From: Hyaloscypha bicolor E | Lineage: Eukaryota; Ascomycota; Leotiomycetes; Helotiales; Hyaloscyphaceae | DNA length: 64,000 nt | Assembly: GCF_002865645.1 (NCBI RefSeq) | Contig: NW_020194692.1 | Location: 455,317-519,316 of the forward strand | Direction: 5' to 3' | Part shown: one piece after another, positions 11,563-23,127 of the stretch | How the letters are laid out: each line of letters opens with the position of its first letter | How positions within the stretch are numbered: the stretch's first letter is position 1 | Program-made: the position numbers and the translations under genes | The notes under the pieces: model-generated | Seen by the model: the letters and a program-made list of their open reading frames with translations, nothing else | The model's database searches: none | Told to the model about the DNA's origin: nothing

Positions 11563-12200
11563 ATGACAACCTCGCAATCCCTCGCCTCCCTCCGTGCATC
11601 CGTCACCTCCCTCCGCAGCTCACTCTCCCTCCTCGACTCCTCAATCTCAATCCTCGACTCTGGGATCTCTGATTTTCCGCGTCTGAAGAAAGTGCTATCT
11701 TCGACACGGGTACGTCTCTCCCGTCACAAACCCCCATCCAACCTCCAATCTGCCTTATCCCCAAGGCAGAGCGAGCTGGGCTAATAACCCGCCCATAGCA
11801 TTTCGAACTCACGCCCTCCTCCACCCTCTCCTCCGCACAAGCAAGCCTCGCATCCGAGCTCGCCCCCGCAATAACCACTCTCTTGCAGCGCAGTGAGCAA
11901 TACATCGCGAAGCTAGAGCGGAAACAAAATAACCTCGCTGCGCGATCAGAGTTGTTAGAAGGAAGGTTAGAGGGCAAGGATAAAGGTGGCGGGGTGAGGA
12001 GACAGAGGAGTCTGGAGCGGTTGGTCAGGAGGGCGGGGACGCCGAATGGAACGGGTGGAGGACGGGAGCAGGAGGAGAGGGCACTGAGGTTGAAATCGCT
12101 GAGGCAGAAGAAGGAGAGGCTGGGGTATGCGGTTGAGCGGTTAACGTTGCAGAGTCAGCAGAGGCAGAGGCAGTTGAGGATGAGTGTTGCTGCTACATGA
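11563..12200 (+). CDS. SPC19: DASH complex subunit Spc19
   Basis: Two exons, 11563-11709 and 11799-12200, give 182 aa, close to the usual fungal Spc19 length. The intron has a GTACGT donor and an ATAG acceptor. The N-terminus (QSLASLRASVTSLRSSLSLLDSSI, in pieces) and the LKKVLSSTRHFELTPSSTL region match the Spc19 pattern. The remainder is coiled-coil: QRSEQYIAKLERKQNNL, then a Gly/Arg-rich segment, then a second helix near the C-terminus. Spc19 is part of the ten-protein DASH/Dam1 ring that couples kinetochores to spindle microtubules. It converges with MET1, with only about 190 bp between the stop codons. Confidence 0.85.
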
Positions 12201-12389
12201 GGTGATCATTAGAAGGGTTCTTGGGGTGAGATGGGATCAGCGTATGGGAATAAGGGACGGATGCATGGATAGGGAGTTGGGAAGGATGAATGTTTGTCTA
12301 TACCCAGCTATGCAACGCTACCGGAAATGCAACAATTCGTACACAACATCACACTTCTAACTCCTGTCCGTGACTACCACCCCTTACAA

Positions 12390-14147
12390 TCACACCCGAT
12401 CTCTCTCCTCCTTCCCTCCCAGAACAAACTCCAATCCCATCCCCTCGAAATCACCAAACCCCTTAAACCCCTCCTCAACAACCCACTTCCTCCCCTTATC
12501 AGGCTTATTCAAAACCTCGCACGCATTACCAAGGACGAGTAATCCCGGCGGTCTACTTCCCTCCTCCTCAATCGCAGCCCCCACAAACTCCAACGTCGTC
12601 CTAATCACCCTCTGATCAGGACAACTCGCCCTCTCAACAACCGCACACGGCGTCTTTTTCGGCCAAAGTCTCCTACTCCTATCAACCTCCACACTTCCAT
12701 CCAGGACTTTTGCATCCTCCGACTCCCAACTTGTCAAATCTGCTACCAGCCCCGTTATACGATGCAAAGCCATCAAGAAAACCACCGTCCTCGTATCCAC
12801 ATACTCAGGCGGCACAGTAGGCTTCCCTTTCCTCCCCGTCCCAGTACAGATCAACACTTGATCACTGACCCCCCTCTGCGTAGCCGGAATACCCGCAAAC
12901 AGCGGCGCGCTCAACGCACTGGTAATCCCCGGCAGCACGCTAACCACGTCTCCGTATCCCTCCCTCCTAAAGAACTCAAACTCCTCTCCTCCTCGGCCGT
13001 AGATGTAGGGATCGCCTTGCTTTAGGCGGAGCACGGTTTTCCCTGCCTTGAGACCGGCGAGGCCGAGCGAGAGCAGCTCTTCTTGTGCTAGCTCTGCGTT
13101 ACCTGGGAACTTTCGCGCGATGTGCACGGGAGTGCGGCGGGGGATGAGGTCCAGGACACCGGAGGGAACGAGTTTATCTGCCAATATTATATCCGCTGTC
13201 AATATCGCTTTGTGTGTTGCTCGTGTTAGGAGATCGGGGTGGCCTGGCCCGCTGCCTGCTAGTATTATCCTGCCTTTCTTTTCTGTTCTGCTATCGAGGT
13301 TGGTGGTATCAGGTGTGGCAGATGTGGAAGGATTCGAAGCGGATAATTTCAGCACTGATTCTACGTCTGCGTCTGTTATATTCGCGAGACGGCGGAGGGG
13401 CCAGTATTCGCAGATCTGGGAGAGCCAGCGGATTCGTCGGTTCTTGGCTGCGTCGAGGTCGGCCTCTGTTACCAGCTTATTAAAGGTGGAGGTTTGGTCT
13501 ATGGAGTCTTCATCGTCAAGATCCCCAGACAGTGCCATGTGTGTCAGATGGTCTTCTTCTTGTATGCGTTGGCGGATAGTGCCAAGTCTGGCACAAGCTG
13601 CGCCTAGGTTTGGAGGGAGACACGAGGCAATTTCTCGTCGTATTCGGGAGGAGAGTTTGCAGCCTCGGCCGTTGGTTGTTACGCCAATCTGGAGGGGTCC
13701 ATCGGTATGTGTGGAGAGGAGGCTGAAGGTGCAGAGGGAGGAAGCATCGGATACGTTGACTGGTATTCGGTTTCGTCTACAGAGCAGGGAGATATGTGCG
13801 CCTTCATCATGTTAGCTAAGGTCCAAGATATTAGGGAGCTCCCTACTCAATGGATCTCGCGGTCCAGATGTGACGAAAACAGCATCCACGACGCCATTAA
13901 TCTCCTCCCTTCCCAGGCGCAGCACATCTTCATCTTCAAACGGTTTCTTCAACCACACCACCTCCCCATTATCTATCCTCTTTTGGAGTGCATAGTGTAG
14001 CTCTACTGTGTCGGGGGCGATGAGCAGGGGCTTCGCGCCGACTTCGAGGGATTTGGCACATCTTGCAGCTGCCAATGGATTCGATCCAATGATTAAGTGA
14101 ATATGTCCTGTGGAGTCGATAGATGTGAGGAGTGATATATGTGACAT
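12390..14147 (-). CDS. MET1: uroporphyrinogen-III C-methyltransferase (siroheme pathway)
   Basis: Two exons, 14147-13847 and 13801-12390, give 570 aa, similar to yeast Met1 (593 aa). The 45-nt intron (donor GTAGGG, branch GCTAAC, acceptor AAG) has an in-frame TAA if read through, and splicing joins GPRDPLS to AHISLLCRRNRIPVNV. The N-terminal third is a CysG_N-like dinucleotide-fold domain (HLIIGSNPLAAARCAKSL...GAKPLLIAP). The C-terminal part is the tetrapyrrole methylase domain with GSGPGHPDLLT, ILADKLVP, RLKQGDPYIYGRGGEE and GITSALSAP. It uses two SAM to make precorrin-2 for siroheme, needed by sulfite and nitrite reductases. Cytosolic, with no signal peptide. The Met at 14145-14147 is chosen because the longer frame upstream lacks family similarity. 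Confidence 0.88.
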
Positions 14148-14586
14148 GGTTGGTATCGTGGAGCTGTTCCTGCTACGAGGACGTTCAAGATTTGAGTGGC
14201 AATGCGCCGGAAGAGAGCCGTCGAGCGATTTCGAGCAAAAGTGTTCAATAGAAGAGATGAAAGAAAGGGCATAGATATTTCCGATCAATCAATCAATCAA
14301 TCCCCTAGATTCCCCGCCCGCAGCTGATGGTGTTGATGGTTTTCCATGGAGATGTCTCGGTGGTGGATGAAATCCGATAACACCACAAAATATTTTCGTT
14401 TAGGCCTTATCGGCTCATCGGGCCAATAAGCTCTGGCGCATTTACAGGCCACTTCCGCGCCATCTCTCGCTAAAGACGACCCCGCGGAAATCGATCTGCA
14501 CCGAAACTCTCACCGTTCATTTGCCAGCAGGCGAACGCGCGACCTCCCCCCTATTCCGTCCACCCCCTTTCATTGTACCACACGTG
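14148..14586. promoter_or_regulatory. MET1 upstream region
   Basis: This lies between MET1 (minus) and the 2EXR fragment (plus). It includes a short ATCA tandem run near 14284-14300 and a CACGTG at about 14580. I cannot assign specific sulfur-control sites with confidence. Confidence 0.3.
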
Positions 14587-14763
14587 ATGGTACAATCTCC
14601 TGCGATGACGACCGTAACAACGCCGAGGAACGAGGGACTGATGGAACTTTCCCTTTTTCCCAAGCTTCCCATTGAGATTCGACACAAGATCTTCTGCTAC
14701 ATCCCGACGCCCTACACAAAAACCCATGCCCACGATATTTGCGGCTTCCCTAACATATCTTGA
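14587..14763 (+). pseudogene. truncated 2EXR-domain protein fragment
   Basis: The 58-aa frame starts MVQSPAMTTV and contains LSLFPKLPIEIRHKIFCYIP, which fits the start of the fungal 2EXR domain (F..FPKLP.E[IL]R..IW/F...). In intact members the domain runs on for about 100 more residues. Here the frame stops within 30 residues, and by about 14930 the DNA becomes AT-rich. It is probably a relic cut off by decay, though an undetected intron is possible. Confidence 0.45.
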
Positions 14764-14929
14764 AAGACAAAGTTTCTGCGCGCGATCCTCCCAAGGGCAG
14801 GTCTCGATTCTGCGAGAGTTATCTTGACATACTGACTCAATAGAACGCGTCGAACCTCCCTCTCCAAGCTAACTCTAATGGCCCAATGCCAATTACGTCT
14901 GGCCCGAACGCACCCCCATCGCATAAAAT

Positions 14930-15410
14930 ATATAAAACTATTTTAATTAAAGGCTAATATATTATATAATAAGTATAAGCTAAAAGATTAGGGCTTTTAA
15001 GAACTTTTATTTAGCTAATATTAAAATATTATACTTCGTATCAATGGATTTGAGAGTTTCAATAATGCCTAATTAGTTACTTGTACTTACTTAAGTTCTT
15101 CTCTCGAATCAGCTTTCCTAATAGTGGAACAGGCGAGGCGATAATTGCGCACGAGGTAAATTAGTTTCAGGCGTTTGATCGCTAAGTTTTCAGGCTCTCA
15201 TAGTGCCCTAAAAATTCTGACTTTCCTTACCTTCTTTAAATTTTCTTAAACCTACTAATTACTATATATAAAACTTTATATCCTATTAGCTTATAATCTG
15301 GCTTTCTATAATATAAAAAAGTAATTAAATTATAATAATTCTTTATATAGTAAATTAAACTTAAAGGAAAACTAGATTTTTTGGTGTTCCTCTCTACTTT
15401 AGGTTAGTCC
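14930..15410. repeat. AT-rich RIP-like island
   Basis: About 480 bp of strongly TA-rich sequence lies between normal-composition flanks, with no open frame. It resembles the larger islands at 3.8, 18.9 and 52.6 kb. A run of nine G (about 15430) follows immediately. Confidence 0.6.
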
Positions 15411-16033
15411 GGCCCCCAATCAACACCCGGGGGGGGGCTCGTTTTACATTTTCCCGATAATTCGAGCCCAAGTTAAACATGGTATAAATCCTTCTGCTCT
15501 CACTTATATGTATAAAACCTATCAGGCCGTGATGTTAAAAAAAATCCTTCTAAGACACGCGTGACTTTGATCTCCAAGGAATTAGTGCAATTCAAAGCAA
15601 GCTACCTCTAATGCATTATCGTCGCAGACGGATCGTGTAAAAGTCTTTGACATGAGACCCTCCCATAAATAAAAAACTAACGTTCACTCAAAAATCCCAA
15701 TTCAAAAAGACAAAAACGAAGAGGAAAGGAAGGAGAATAAAGATGCGACATGTGTCGGCCATCTCTGAAGAGCGAGTATGGAATATGAGTAATGATGAGG
15801 TGTGCACCAGTTTGAAATTGCGAAACAAGAGGACGATGAGAAAAATGAGAAGAGCAAGTGCCTTGACATTACCTAACCCAGCATCCGTGTCGTTCTGTTC
15901 CAGAGCCGCAAAGTCTTCCTATCAATACCGAGTCTATCCTTTCTTTGTCGTTCGTGCCATCTCAAGTCCCCCTTCCACACATCTTCGTGTAAACTCTCGA
16001 TACATCTTATATCCAAACGCCAAAGGCGCATCG

Positions 16034-16507
16034 TCATAGCAAGTTCCCACGGAGCTTCGCACCACCACTGTCACTGTAGCCAGAGCCGACTTTGCGGTCC
16101 TTGCCGCGGCCCTTGATGCCCTTATTGCTGTTCTTGTACGGATCGGCAAAGTACTCCCACAACTCCTTGTCCACAGGTCGGAATCCCTCAGTAGATGTAA
16201 TCGACGAGATCTCCTCTCACTACCAGCAAGAGCGGCAGGGCGAAGTCAAGCCGGTATGGGATAATGGTTACTCCATGATTCGCCAAGTGACACCAGATTC
16301 GTAGTTATCTTGGTTATGGGACTGATACGTCTTGCCGTGGGTACATATGGAAAATTTCATGAAGGGCATCATTCCCTCTTTGTTCTTGATCAGGCATGGG
16401 AACATCTTGTTGTACGTTCCCTTCGTTGGTGAGCAAGGGTCGATCGCTTGGTTGCGCCGGCCAATTGCCAAGTAGTAGGTAGGTCTGACGCGCACCGGAA
16501 TTTCCAA
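16034..16507 (-). CDS. unrecognised possible spliced small gene
   Basis: An open stretch reading down from 16507 contains [31 protein letters not shown] and [19 protein letters not shown]. After a possible intron (about 16215-16290, with a CTTGAC branch site) a second stretch gives [20 protein letters not shown] and [16 protein letters not shown] and ends at a stop at 16034. The composition looks protein-like rather than random, but no ATG start is evident (the first in-frame candidate is TTG), further 5' exons may exist, and I recognise no family. It may be a pseudogene. Confidence 0.25.
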
Positions 16508-16807
16508 GTTAGATAGAGCAATGAGCGATGCGAGATAGGAATTGAAAACACCATACCCTCATGTTCTATTTGATGCCTTGAATGGCTTGGAGTGGATCCA
16601 AAAATCAACGTGATGACGTCCGACGCAGCATTCGTGGGATACTGTACTCACAGTATTGGGAGAGCGCGCGCAGAGCTGCGACCAAGCATTTTGCAACCGG
16701 CTACTGTAATGAATGTCCGACACCCTGTCGAACAGTCAGCTTACTGTAGCCCTCGCACGCCGCAAATGTTTTCTGTGTTCAGCCGCCACAATGCGACAGG
16801 CTCTCGG

Positions 16808-17097
16808 AGCGCGTGGAGTTAAGTAGACAGAGGCTTTTTCCGTGGTTACACAGTCTCGCGCGTCATGATAGGGTTACATGCAGCGTAGCGGACTTAGCGT
16901 AACGGACTTAGCATAGCGAAGAAGCAAAGAAGTCTTCGTTGCAGCACTGTAGTGACTTAGCATAAAACCCATTGACATCTCCCAAGTACGGCTGTCATCT
17001 TCAAGCAATCAAATTTCCACCAAACCACCAACACGGTCTTCCAAGAATCGAAATCAATCAAAACTCTGCCATAACAGAAACCCAACCGCCCTCCACA
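16808..17097. promoter_or_regulatory. upstream region of the aldo-keto reductase
   Basis: Contains a short imperfect direct repeat, GCGTAGCGGACTTA / GCGTAACGGACTTA / GCATAGCG, at about 16874-16917, about 180 bp before the start codon. Whether it is regulatory is unknown. Confidence 0.3.
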
Positions 17098-18202
17098 ATG
17101 TCTCGATTGACCCCCCCTAAGACTATCGCTGGGAAGCCTGTGGGCCCCGTAGGCTATGGCCTGATGAGTAGGTCGACAAAAAAGCAGCGAAGCATAGCTC
17201 CAACTTGCTAACGGATCATTTGCACCAGCCCTCACCCTTTTCGGCGGCATTCCCTACGACGAAGCGATCAAGCCAATGAAGGCAGCCCTAGAAAATGGTG
17301 CTACATTCTGGAATGCCGTAAGGAAGGCGCAAGAGACATAGCCAAACATTGTCTGCTGACACCCTCGATAGGGAACATTCTACGGTCCTCCAAACGCCAA
17401 CTCTCTCCAACTCCTCAAGCACTACTTTACCAAGTACCCGGAGGATGCCTCTCGCGTCGTGCTTAGCATCAAGGGGGCCTATGATGGCGCCACACAGATG
17501 CCACAGGCCAGTCCGGAACACATCCGGGCCTCCGTAGACGAATGTCTGGCTGTACTCGACGGCGTTAAGTCCATTGATCTCTTCGAGCCCGCGCGTATCG
17601 ACCCCAAAGTGCCCGTTGAGACTAGCGTCAAGGCGCTCGTAGAACTGGTCAAGGCGGGCAAGATCGGATCCTACGGCCTCAGTGAGGTGAACGCTCAGAC
17701 AATCCGTCGTGCCCACGCCCTGTACCCCCCCGCTGCCGTCGAGGTCGAGTTTAGTCTGTTCTCACGGCACGCATTGGATAAGGGCGGCATCGTCGACACA
17801 TGCCGCGAACTCAGCATCCCGCTCGTTGGCTACAGTCCCCTGGATCGCGGCTGGCTGACCGGCCAGTTCAAGACTCTCGATGACATCCCCAAGGACGACT
17901 TCCGCCACTTCTACCCGCGCTTCCAGCCCGGCAACTTCGAAAATAACGTTAAACTGGCTGAGGCTGTCGAGCAGGTCGCCAAGAAGAAAGGCAATACCAG
18001 CGCCCAAGTCGCCATTGCTTGGGTCCAGCAGCAGGGCGTGCTACCTATTCCCGGATCCACTAAGGTACCACGCGTTCTGGAGAACACGAAGAGCGTTGAG
18101 CTTACCGAAGCCGAGTCCGCGGAGCTGGAGAATGCTCTTAGCAAAGCGACGGTCTCAGGTGCTCGGTACCCTGAGATGTTCCAGGCGCACTTGAACCAGT
18201 AA
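17098..18202 (+). CDS. pyridoxal reductase-like aldo-keto reductase (AKR8 type)
   Basis: Three exons, 17098-17167, 17229-17317 and 17372-18202, give 329 aa, the usual AKR length. Exon joins restore GYGLMTLTLFGGIPYDEA and FWNAGTFYGPPNANS. The (alpha/beta)8 barrel shows the catalytic Tyr in GTFYGP and Lys in VVLSIKGAY. The usual His position lies in IDLFEPARIDP, where fungal pyridoxal reductases also deviate. Also seen are GSYGLSEVNAQTI, the FSLFSR...GIVDTCRELSIPLVGYSPL segment in pieces, and a C-terminal NADPH-binding stretch LPIPGSTKVPRVLENT. Related enzymes (S. pombe Plr1) reduce pyridoxal to pyridoxine with NADPH in the cytosol. Substrate here is inferred from family resemblance. Confidence 0.8.
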
Positions 18203-19899
18203 TGGCCAGCGGGAGCTCCATTGCTCGATTCGGCTTTGATACTAGTTGTGCCATCACTTCCATAGGCCAAATAGAAAACTTCAATACCAATTAAGCTTTC
18301 TACCCTAAACTACTAGGCATCTAGACGTGCGAAGACCCAGTCAATATTGAAGCATATTGAGCTGTACTGCTGCAGGCCACGGCAGGTAAGCTTTGAATGG
18401 TTGAGAGCCATGACCTTATGTCCGAACTCCCAGAGAAATGGCGATGGACATGTGCCAGTTGCATAGTTGCTTATTTGTTGATGCAACATGCTCTTCCAAA
18501 TGTCCTTTCGTTTGACCGACAGTCTGAGGGACAAATGTGCAAAAATTATCTGACAAATAATAAGAACAACACTCAGTATTCAACAAGTTAATACCTTGCA
18601 TTATCCTTTTTTAAAAGCGAGGTATAAAAGAACCACTTAAGTTAAGTCCGACCCCGTGTTCCTAGCATGTTGCAACAATCAAAAACTTGCTGGGTATTAT
18701 TCCAGCACAGACTTCAAATACTGCAACAGTGTCAGTTGTGTTGAGTGGCACACGATGTCAAAGCATACCTGTAGTGTTCCTAAGTCAATACCATCCTCTG
18801 ACAAGGGACCTTGAGCAAATGTCACTTGCACCAGCATCTTCTTTTTCTTCTGGATATTAACAATTTGCTTCAACGTTGTCAGTATTATAATAAAAGCCTT
18901 ATTATATAATTAGAGTATAAATTTACTAATAATATTACCATTATTTAATTATTTAATACTTTTTTAAAAGCTACGACATTAATTAAAAGTTAAGCCCTAA
19001 ATAAATTAAGTTGTTTTATTAATAGCTTAAGATTTATATAAATATATAAAGAAGTATCTTTATTTAAAAATAATTTTTACTAATAGTAAACTTTTATAAT
19101 AAGTTAATAATATTCTTAAGACTTTTTTTAATAAAAAAATATAAAACTTTATTATTTTATAAAGATTATATAATAAGAGTTATCTTATTATAAACTTAAT
19201 TTTAAGAAATATAGAGAAGAATAATATTTATCTATTAGAAAATAAAGATTATTTAAAGATATACTTAAATTTAATAAAATATATATGACTAATAAAAAAG
19301 AAATTATTATTTAAAACTTTAAGATTATTAATTATTTCTTAAAAGAAAAAAATCTATATTATAATATTCTTTAATTTTTTTCCTTTCTTAAAAGCAAACT
19401 ATATTATATTTAATAATTCGTTTTTACTTTTAGTAAACTATATATAGCCTTAAAGTAATTATTTTTATATTTTATTACTAAGAGTAAAATTAGTTAATAA
19501 GTGCAGAAGCCCTTCTCTGAAGCATAAATTGGGTGCTCCGGAGGAGCTTATATAGGAGTGAAAGATGCCCAAGAGCTAAGCCCTTGAACAGGTGAGATCG
19601 GCACGCAGAGGGCACTGTGGGGGGGGGGGGGGGGGGGGGGGGGGGGGGCGCATATGCCATGCAACATATTTTTTATAATAATCAAAAGCTGGTATTCTAA
19701 TACTGACAAATACCGGTATTCAATGGTTGCGAAACGGGGCTTAATGTGTCGGACCCGATTAGTACCTGAGTAGCGAGTAAGGGACCAGGCTTGGACAAAC
19801 AAATTATTTCCTGCTTCCCACGTCTCATTACTTTTGTATTCATTCTCCTACGCTTATGATAAGATACGCAGTATTATATCTTCCAATATTCTCACTCAC
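18203..19899. other. gene-free stretch: AT-rich island and G tract
   Basis: 18203-18870 has ordinary composition without a supportable gene. 18880-19500 is an AT-rich, RIP-like island with no open frame. 19500-19899 contains the G30 tract listed separately and then the 3' flank of the carboxylesterase. Confidence 0.6.
19619..19648 (+). repeat. poly-G tract, 30 nt
   Basis: Thirty consecutive G residues between an AT-rich island and the 3' end of the carboxylesterase gene. The true length may vary, or be an assembly estimate, because such tracts sequence poorly. Confidence 0.9.
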
Positions 19900-21752
19900 T
19901 CACAGCGCAATGGTAAACACTCCAAACAATACGAGCAGCCCCAGACCAATATTTTCCCTCCCACCTTCTGATTTCGTTACAGTAGCAGCCGGCGCTGTTC
20001 TAGTTGCCGTTGCATTGGTACTCCCATTGACCAAAGTACTAGGAGGTACTACAAACATTGCGTTGCAGGTACTGTCATACATCTGAGACGGAGCCAAGTT
20101 TGGCCCCGTCAAATTCTGATACGCCAGTCGTACGAGTGTATTTCCTCCCGGCACGTAGGTTGGCCACCCCGTTCCATTACCAGCACCATATGTCCTGAGC
20201 CCATTCGCTGGATCTTTCGCGAAGGTAGCCCAGGCACCACGAAAATAGTTACCAATCGCTATCTCCTCCAGCGTGCTTACAGGGATTCCGAGATCCGAGG
20301 GAGGGCTGTAATTGAAGAGGACTGGCAGCTCGCTTGCATGCCAGGCCCCTGAATCGGGAACTGTGGTGATGATTGTGTTTGGAAATTCCCCAAACCATCG
20401 ATATCTCCATGTGGGGACTCCGTTAGCGACGGAAATATTCGCTCTGGCAGCAGCAGGGCAGACGAAATCAAGGAGGTTGAAAGAATCCCAATATGCATCT
20501 GAAAATTTGGAAGAATTGCCTTGGATTGCAGCCACTGCACGAAAGAGCCCGGCTTCATTATCGGCATTGCCTACCAGCATCGGTCTCTTGATGAAGTTTC
20601 CTGCCGCTGAGCGGTTGAGGTAGTCAGAGAAGACAACCACGTTGTCGATGGTAGGGCCGAAGCCAGTTCCTCCAGTGATACCTCCAGAAGGCAAGGCTTG
20701 GAGAATGGAGGTGTAGTTCTTCGTTCGCATGCATGATAGTACAGTTGCTCCACCCGAGGACGCACCTCCACACCCGAGTTTCGCGGACACGGTGTACCAC
20801 GAGGCCGCGCTCTGCTCGGGAGTTCTTTGGCCGAGTCCAAGGGCGGTGCCAGACTCGGGTATAAAGCCTGCAACAATTGGGTCTGATGTCCACGCATACG
20901 AGTAATAATCCACGGATGCACCGCCTGCGGACTGTCCAAAAAGGGTTATGCGAGTAGGGTCGCCTCCGAATTTGGCGATATTGTTGCGTACCCATTCTGT
21001 AGCCAATCTTTGATCGAGGAGACCTAGGTTGTTCGTTGCATTGGGGCTTCCCGGAAACCCAAAAATATTGAGGCGGTAGCTATTCGAGGTCAGTAGTCCA
21101 TTTCTGCACGAAGAGATGAACCCGCGATGAAAGCTCACTTGATAGACACAACAATGACATCTTCCTGATCAGCAATGAATTGACCATTATATGCAGGATT
21201 GTCGCTGTTTCCTGTGGTAAAACCACCACCGTAGATCCAAAGCAGGACAGCCTTCCTAGCGTCTCCAGTCTGTGGTTTGGTCCACACATTCAGTGTCAGA
21301 CAATCCTCGCTGAATTTATCACCGAACTGTGCAAGAGCTTCCAGGACTATGAGCCCTGAAGCTGTGATGTTTGCGCTTGCCAGATTCGCCGTCGATACCC
21401 CTGACGCGATAGTGGCGGCAGGGCAAGAAAATCCCTAGGTTTTGATTCAGTGATCGCACTTCGAATATGTTTCTGACGGAAGACAGTGACTCACGAAGGA
21501 TGTACCATTGACAGTCGAGTTACCAGAGTATTTCTGCGGTGCAGCAAAACGAAGATCTCCCACTGGAGGCACAGCAAATGGAATGCCGAGATATTCGGAC
21601 ACTTGCGATGCATTCAATGCTGCATGACCGCTGACTGGTCCACTATCTGTCTGGACTGTTTGGCCGACTGTCCAATCAGATTGTCTCTGCTTCAGAGTGT
21701 CCGCAATTGCAAAGGCAGGTAATGCTAGAAAATAGAGAAGAGAGGCTTTCAT
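19900..21752 (-). CDS. secreted type-B carboxylesterase/lipase, probable GPI anchor
   Basis: Three exons, 21752-21495, 21434-21139 and 21079-19900, give 577 aa. The introns have donors GTGAGT and GTGAGC and TAG acceptors. Splicing restores NGTSFGFSCPAA and VVSINYRLNIFGFPG. A signal peptide (MKASLLYFLALPAFAIA) is present. Carboxylesterase family landmarks are EYLGIPFAVPPVGDLRF, SEDCLTLNVW, IYGGGF (oxyanion hole), nucleophile Ser235 in FGQSAGG, an acidic residue in NADNEAGLF and the His in GAWHASELP. The C-terminus has a Ser/Thr/Asn-rich linker and a hydrophobic tail (LGLLVLFGVFTIAL), so the enzyme may be GPI-anchored at the surface. The exact ester substrate cannot be read from the sequence. 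Confidence 0.87.
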
Positions 21753-22308
21753 GACTGACTTTTGAAGACCGCTGTGGATCTGCTACTCTTGACAGAACTC
21801 GCTTTTACGTTGACCGAGGATCTACGTCTTTAAGTAAACTTCGTATGGCTAGCACTAACGTTTCGATGGTTCCGCACTGGTTACGGACCTGCATGAAACT
21901 CAAATACATTCGAGGAAATACTACCTAGGCGCTCTCATTCACAGACCATCAAGAGTTGTGAGAGCCACGATTGGCCTAGGCGTCATAAATACTGGTACGC
22001 TCCCAGTTGAGATGGCGTAGAAACATCGCAACGATTCCCCAAAAGGGAAGGCTCTCCATATGATTGGAGGCCTGAGTTCAATTCTTCCACATGGTCGATC
22101 AATTGCGGGGCTGGAGCTTGCAATCTTAACCGAAATGCGGGGGATCGCTTTGGCTGCTGCATGTTTTGGGCCGAGGTTTTTCACTTCAAGTAAAGGTTCG
22201 TTGCAACCGAGGTCACTTTTCTTTTCAAATTGTTTCGATAGTTGGCTCAGGCCTTGGTTCTAATTTGGCTATCGAGAGAGGGTTTCTCCGCTGTCTGGCT
22301 TAACTGAT
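21753..22308. other. intergenic
   Basis: The carboxylesterase 5' flank. Open frames are short and without recognisable features. Confidence 0.5.
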
Positions 22309-22731
22309 TCAGGGGGACAGAAGTCCCGGCAACGAAGGAATCTCCGCTCCTGGTCCTTTAAAGAAATTTGATTGACTGTTACGACTACCCGGAGTGACTT
22401 TGGTTGGAGTCTCTTTTCCCTTCTTCGCTAGTAATAATGTATCGGGAGAACCGGTCAAGTTACTCACACGGGTCGCGACTTGGGTATCAGGGATGTCATT
22501 GCGGTTGGGTTTACTGTTCTTTCCAATGCGGGTGTCATTGTTGTTGAGAACATGGAGGGTAGTTGGACGGACCTTGGCAGACGGTGCTTCAGAGTTTTGT
22601 TTGCCGTATTGAAGATTACTGAAACCAGAAATAAGCAGTCCAACAGCTAGGGGGGTATGGAGGGCAGCGATTAGTACGAAGATTGCGGCATAAAGTGACG
22701 GGATTACAGGGCATTCGTACTGCAAGTCCAT
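22309..22731 (-). CDS. uncertain ORF whose start is supplied by a transposon end
   Basis: From the Met at 22731 the frame reads MDLQYECPVIPSLYAAIFVL, then a hydrophobic stretch (IAALHTPLAVGLLISGF) and a low-complexity polar tail, 140 aa in all. Residues about 6-18 are encoded by the 40-bp inverted repeat at 22675-22714, so the reading frame crosses the edge of a mobile element. The segment below 22675 may be the 3' remainder of a gene split by the insertion. No family is recognised. Confidence 0.25.
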   Translation of the reverse strand: MDLQYECPVIPSLYAAIFVLIAALHTPLAVGLLISGFSNLQYGKQNSEAPSAKVRPTTLHVLNNNDTRIGKNSKPNRNDIPDTQVATRVSNLTGSPDTLLLAKKGKETPTKVTPGSRNSQSNFFKGPGAEIPSLPGLLSP

Positions 22732-23122
22732 TTTCAGGCCACTTTCTACCACACTCACCCACTGAAGCCCCCTATATTTCCAGGCTACTCTCCTGTAAGC
22801 ACGCTATAAACTATAAACAAGGGGTACCACACCTTTAGAAGGCATGTCCCCTGTGCTTACAGGGGCAGAGTCGCTAAAGGGTCCTATAATAGCTCTCTCA
22901 CAGCGTCCGAGCGCTATAGTTGCTCCGCCAGCAACACCATAACCCCTGAAGATCTTCAAACCCCTTGCAAATGTCTCACAGCCCTTGTTTTAGGGGTTCA
23001 GGCCTGGAGTTACAATGCTTATAGCGGGTGTAGTCCCTTAAACCACACCCTGGAGTCCGCTAAGACCCCTACGCGAGCGTAAATGCCCTGTAATCCCGTC
23101 ACTTTATGCCGCAATCTTCGTA
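22675..23122. mobile_element. element 1 of a tandem pair with 40-bp inverted repeats
   Basis: A 448-bp element. The ends at 22675-22714 and 23083-23122 are perfect 40-bp inverted repeats beginning TACGAAGATTGCGG and ending TTACAGGGCAT. Internally it shares ordered motifs with element 2: CCCTATATTTCCAGGC or a variant, a TACCACACCTTT block, GCGTCCGAGCGCTATAGTT and CCTGGAGTTA. It has no coding capacity. No target duplication is obvious. Confidence 0.7.
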
Positions 23123-23127
23123 GTCAA

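Noticed and set aside
12762..13815. Long plus-strand frames opposite the methyltransferase gene
   Set aside because: They are antisense shadows of MET1, which has clear domains and a supported intron.
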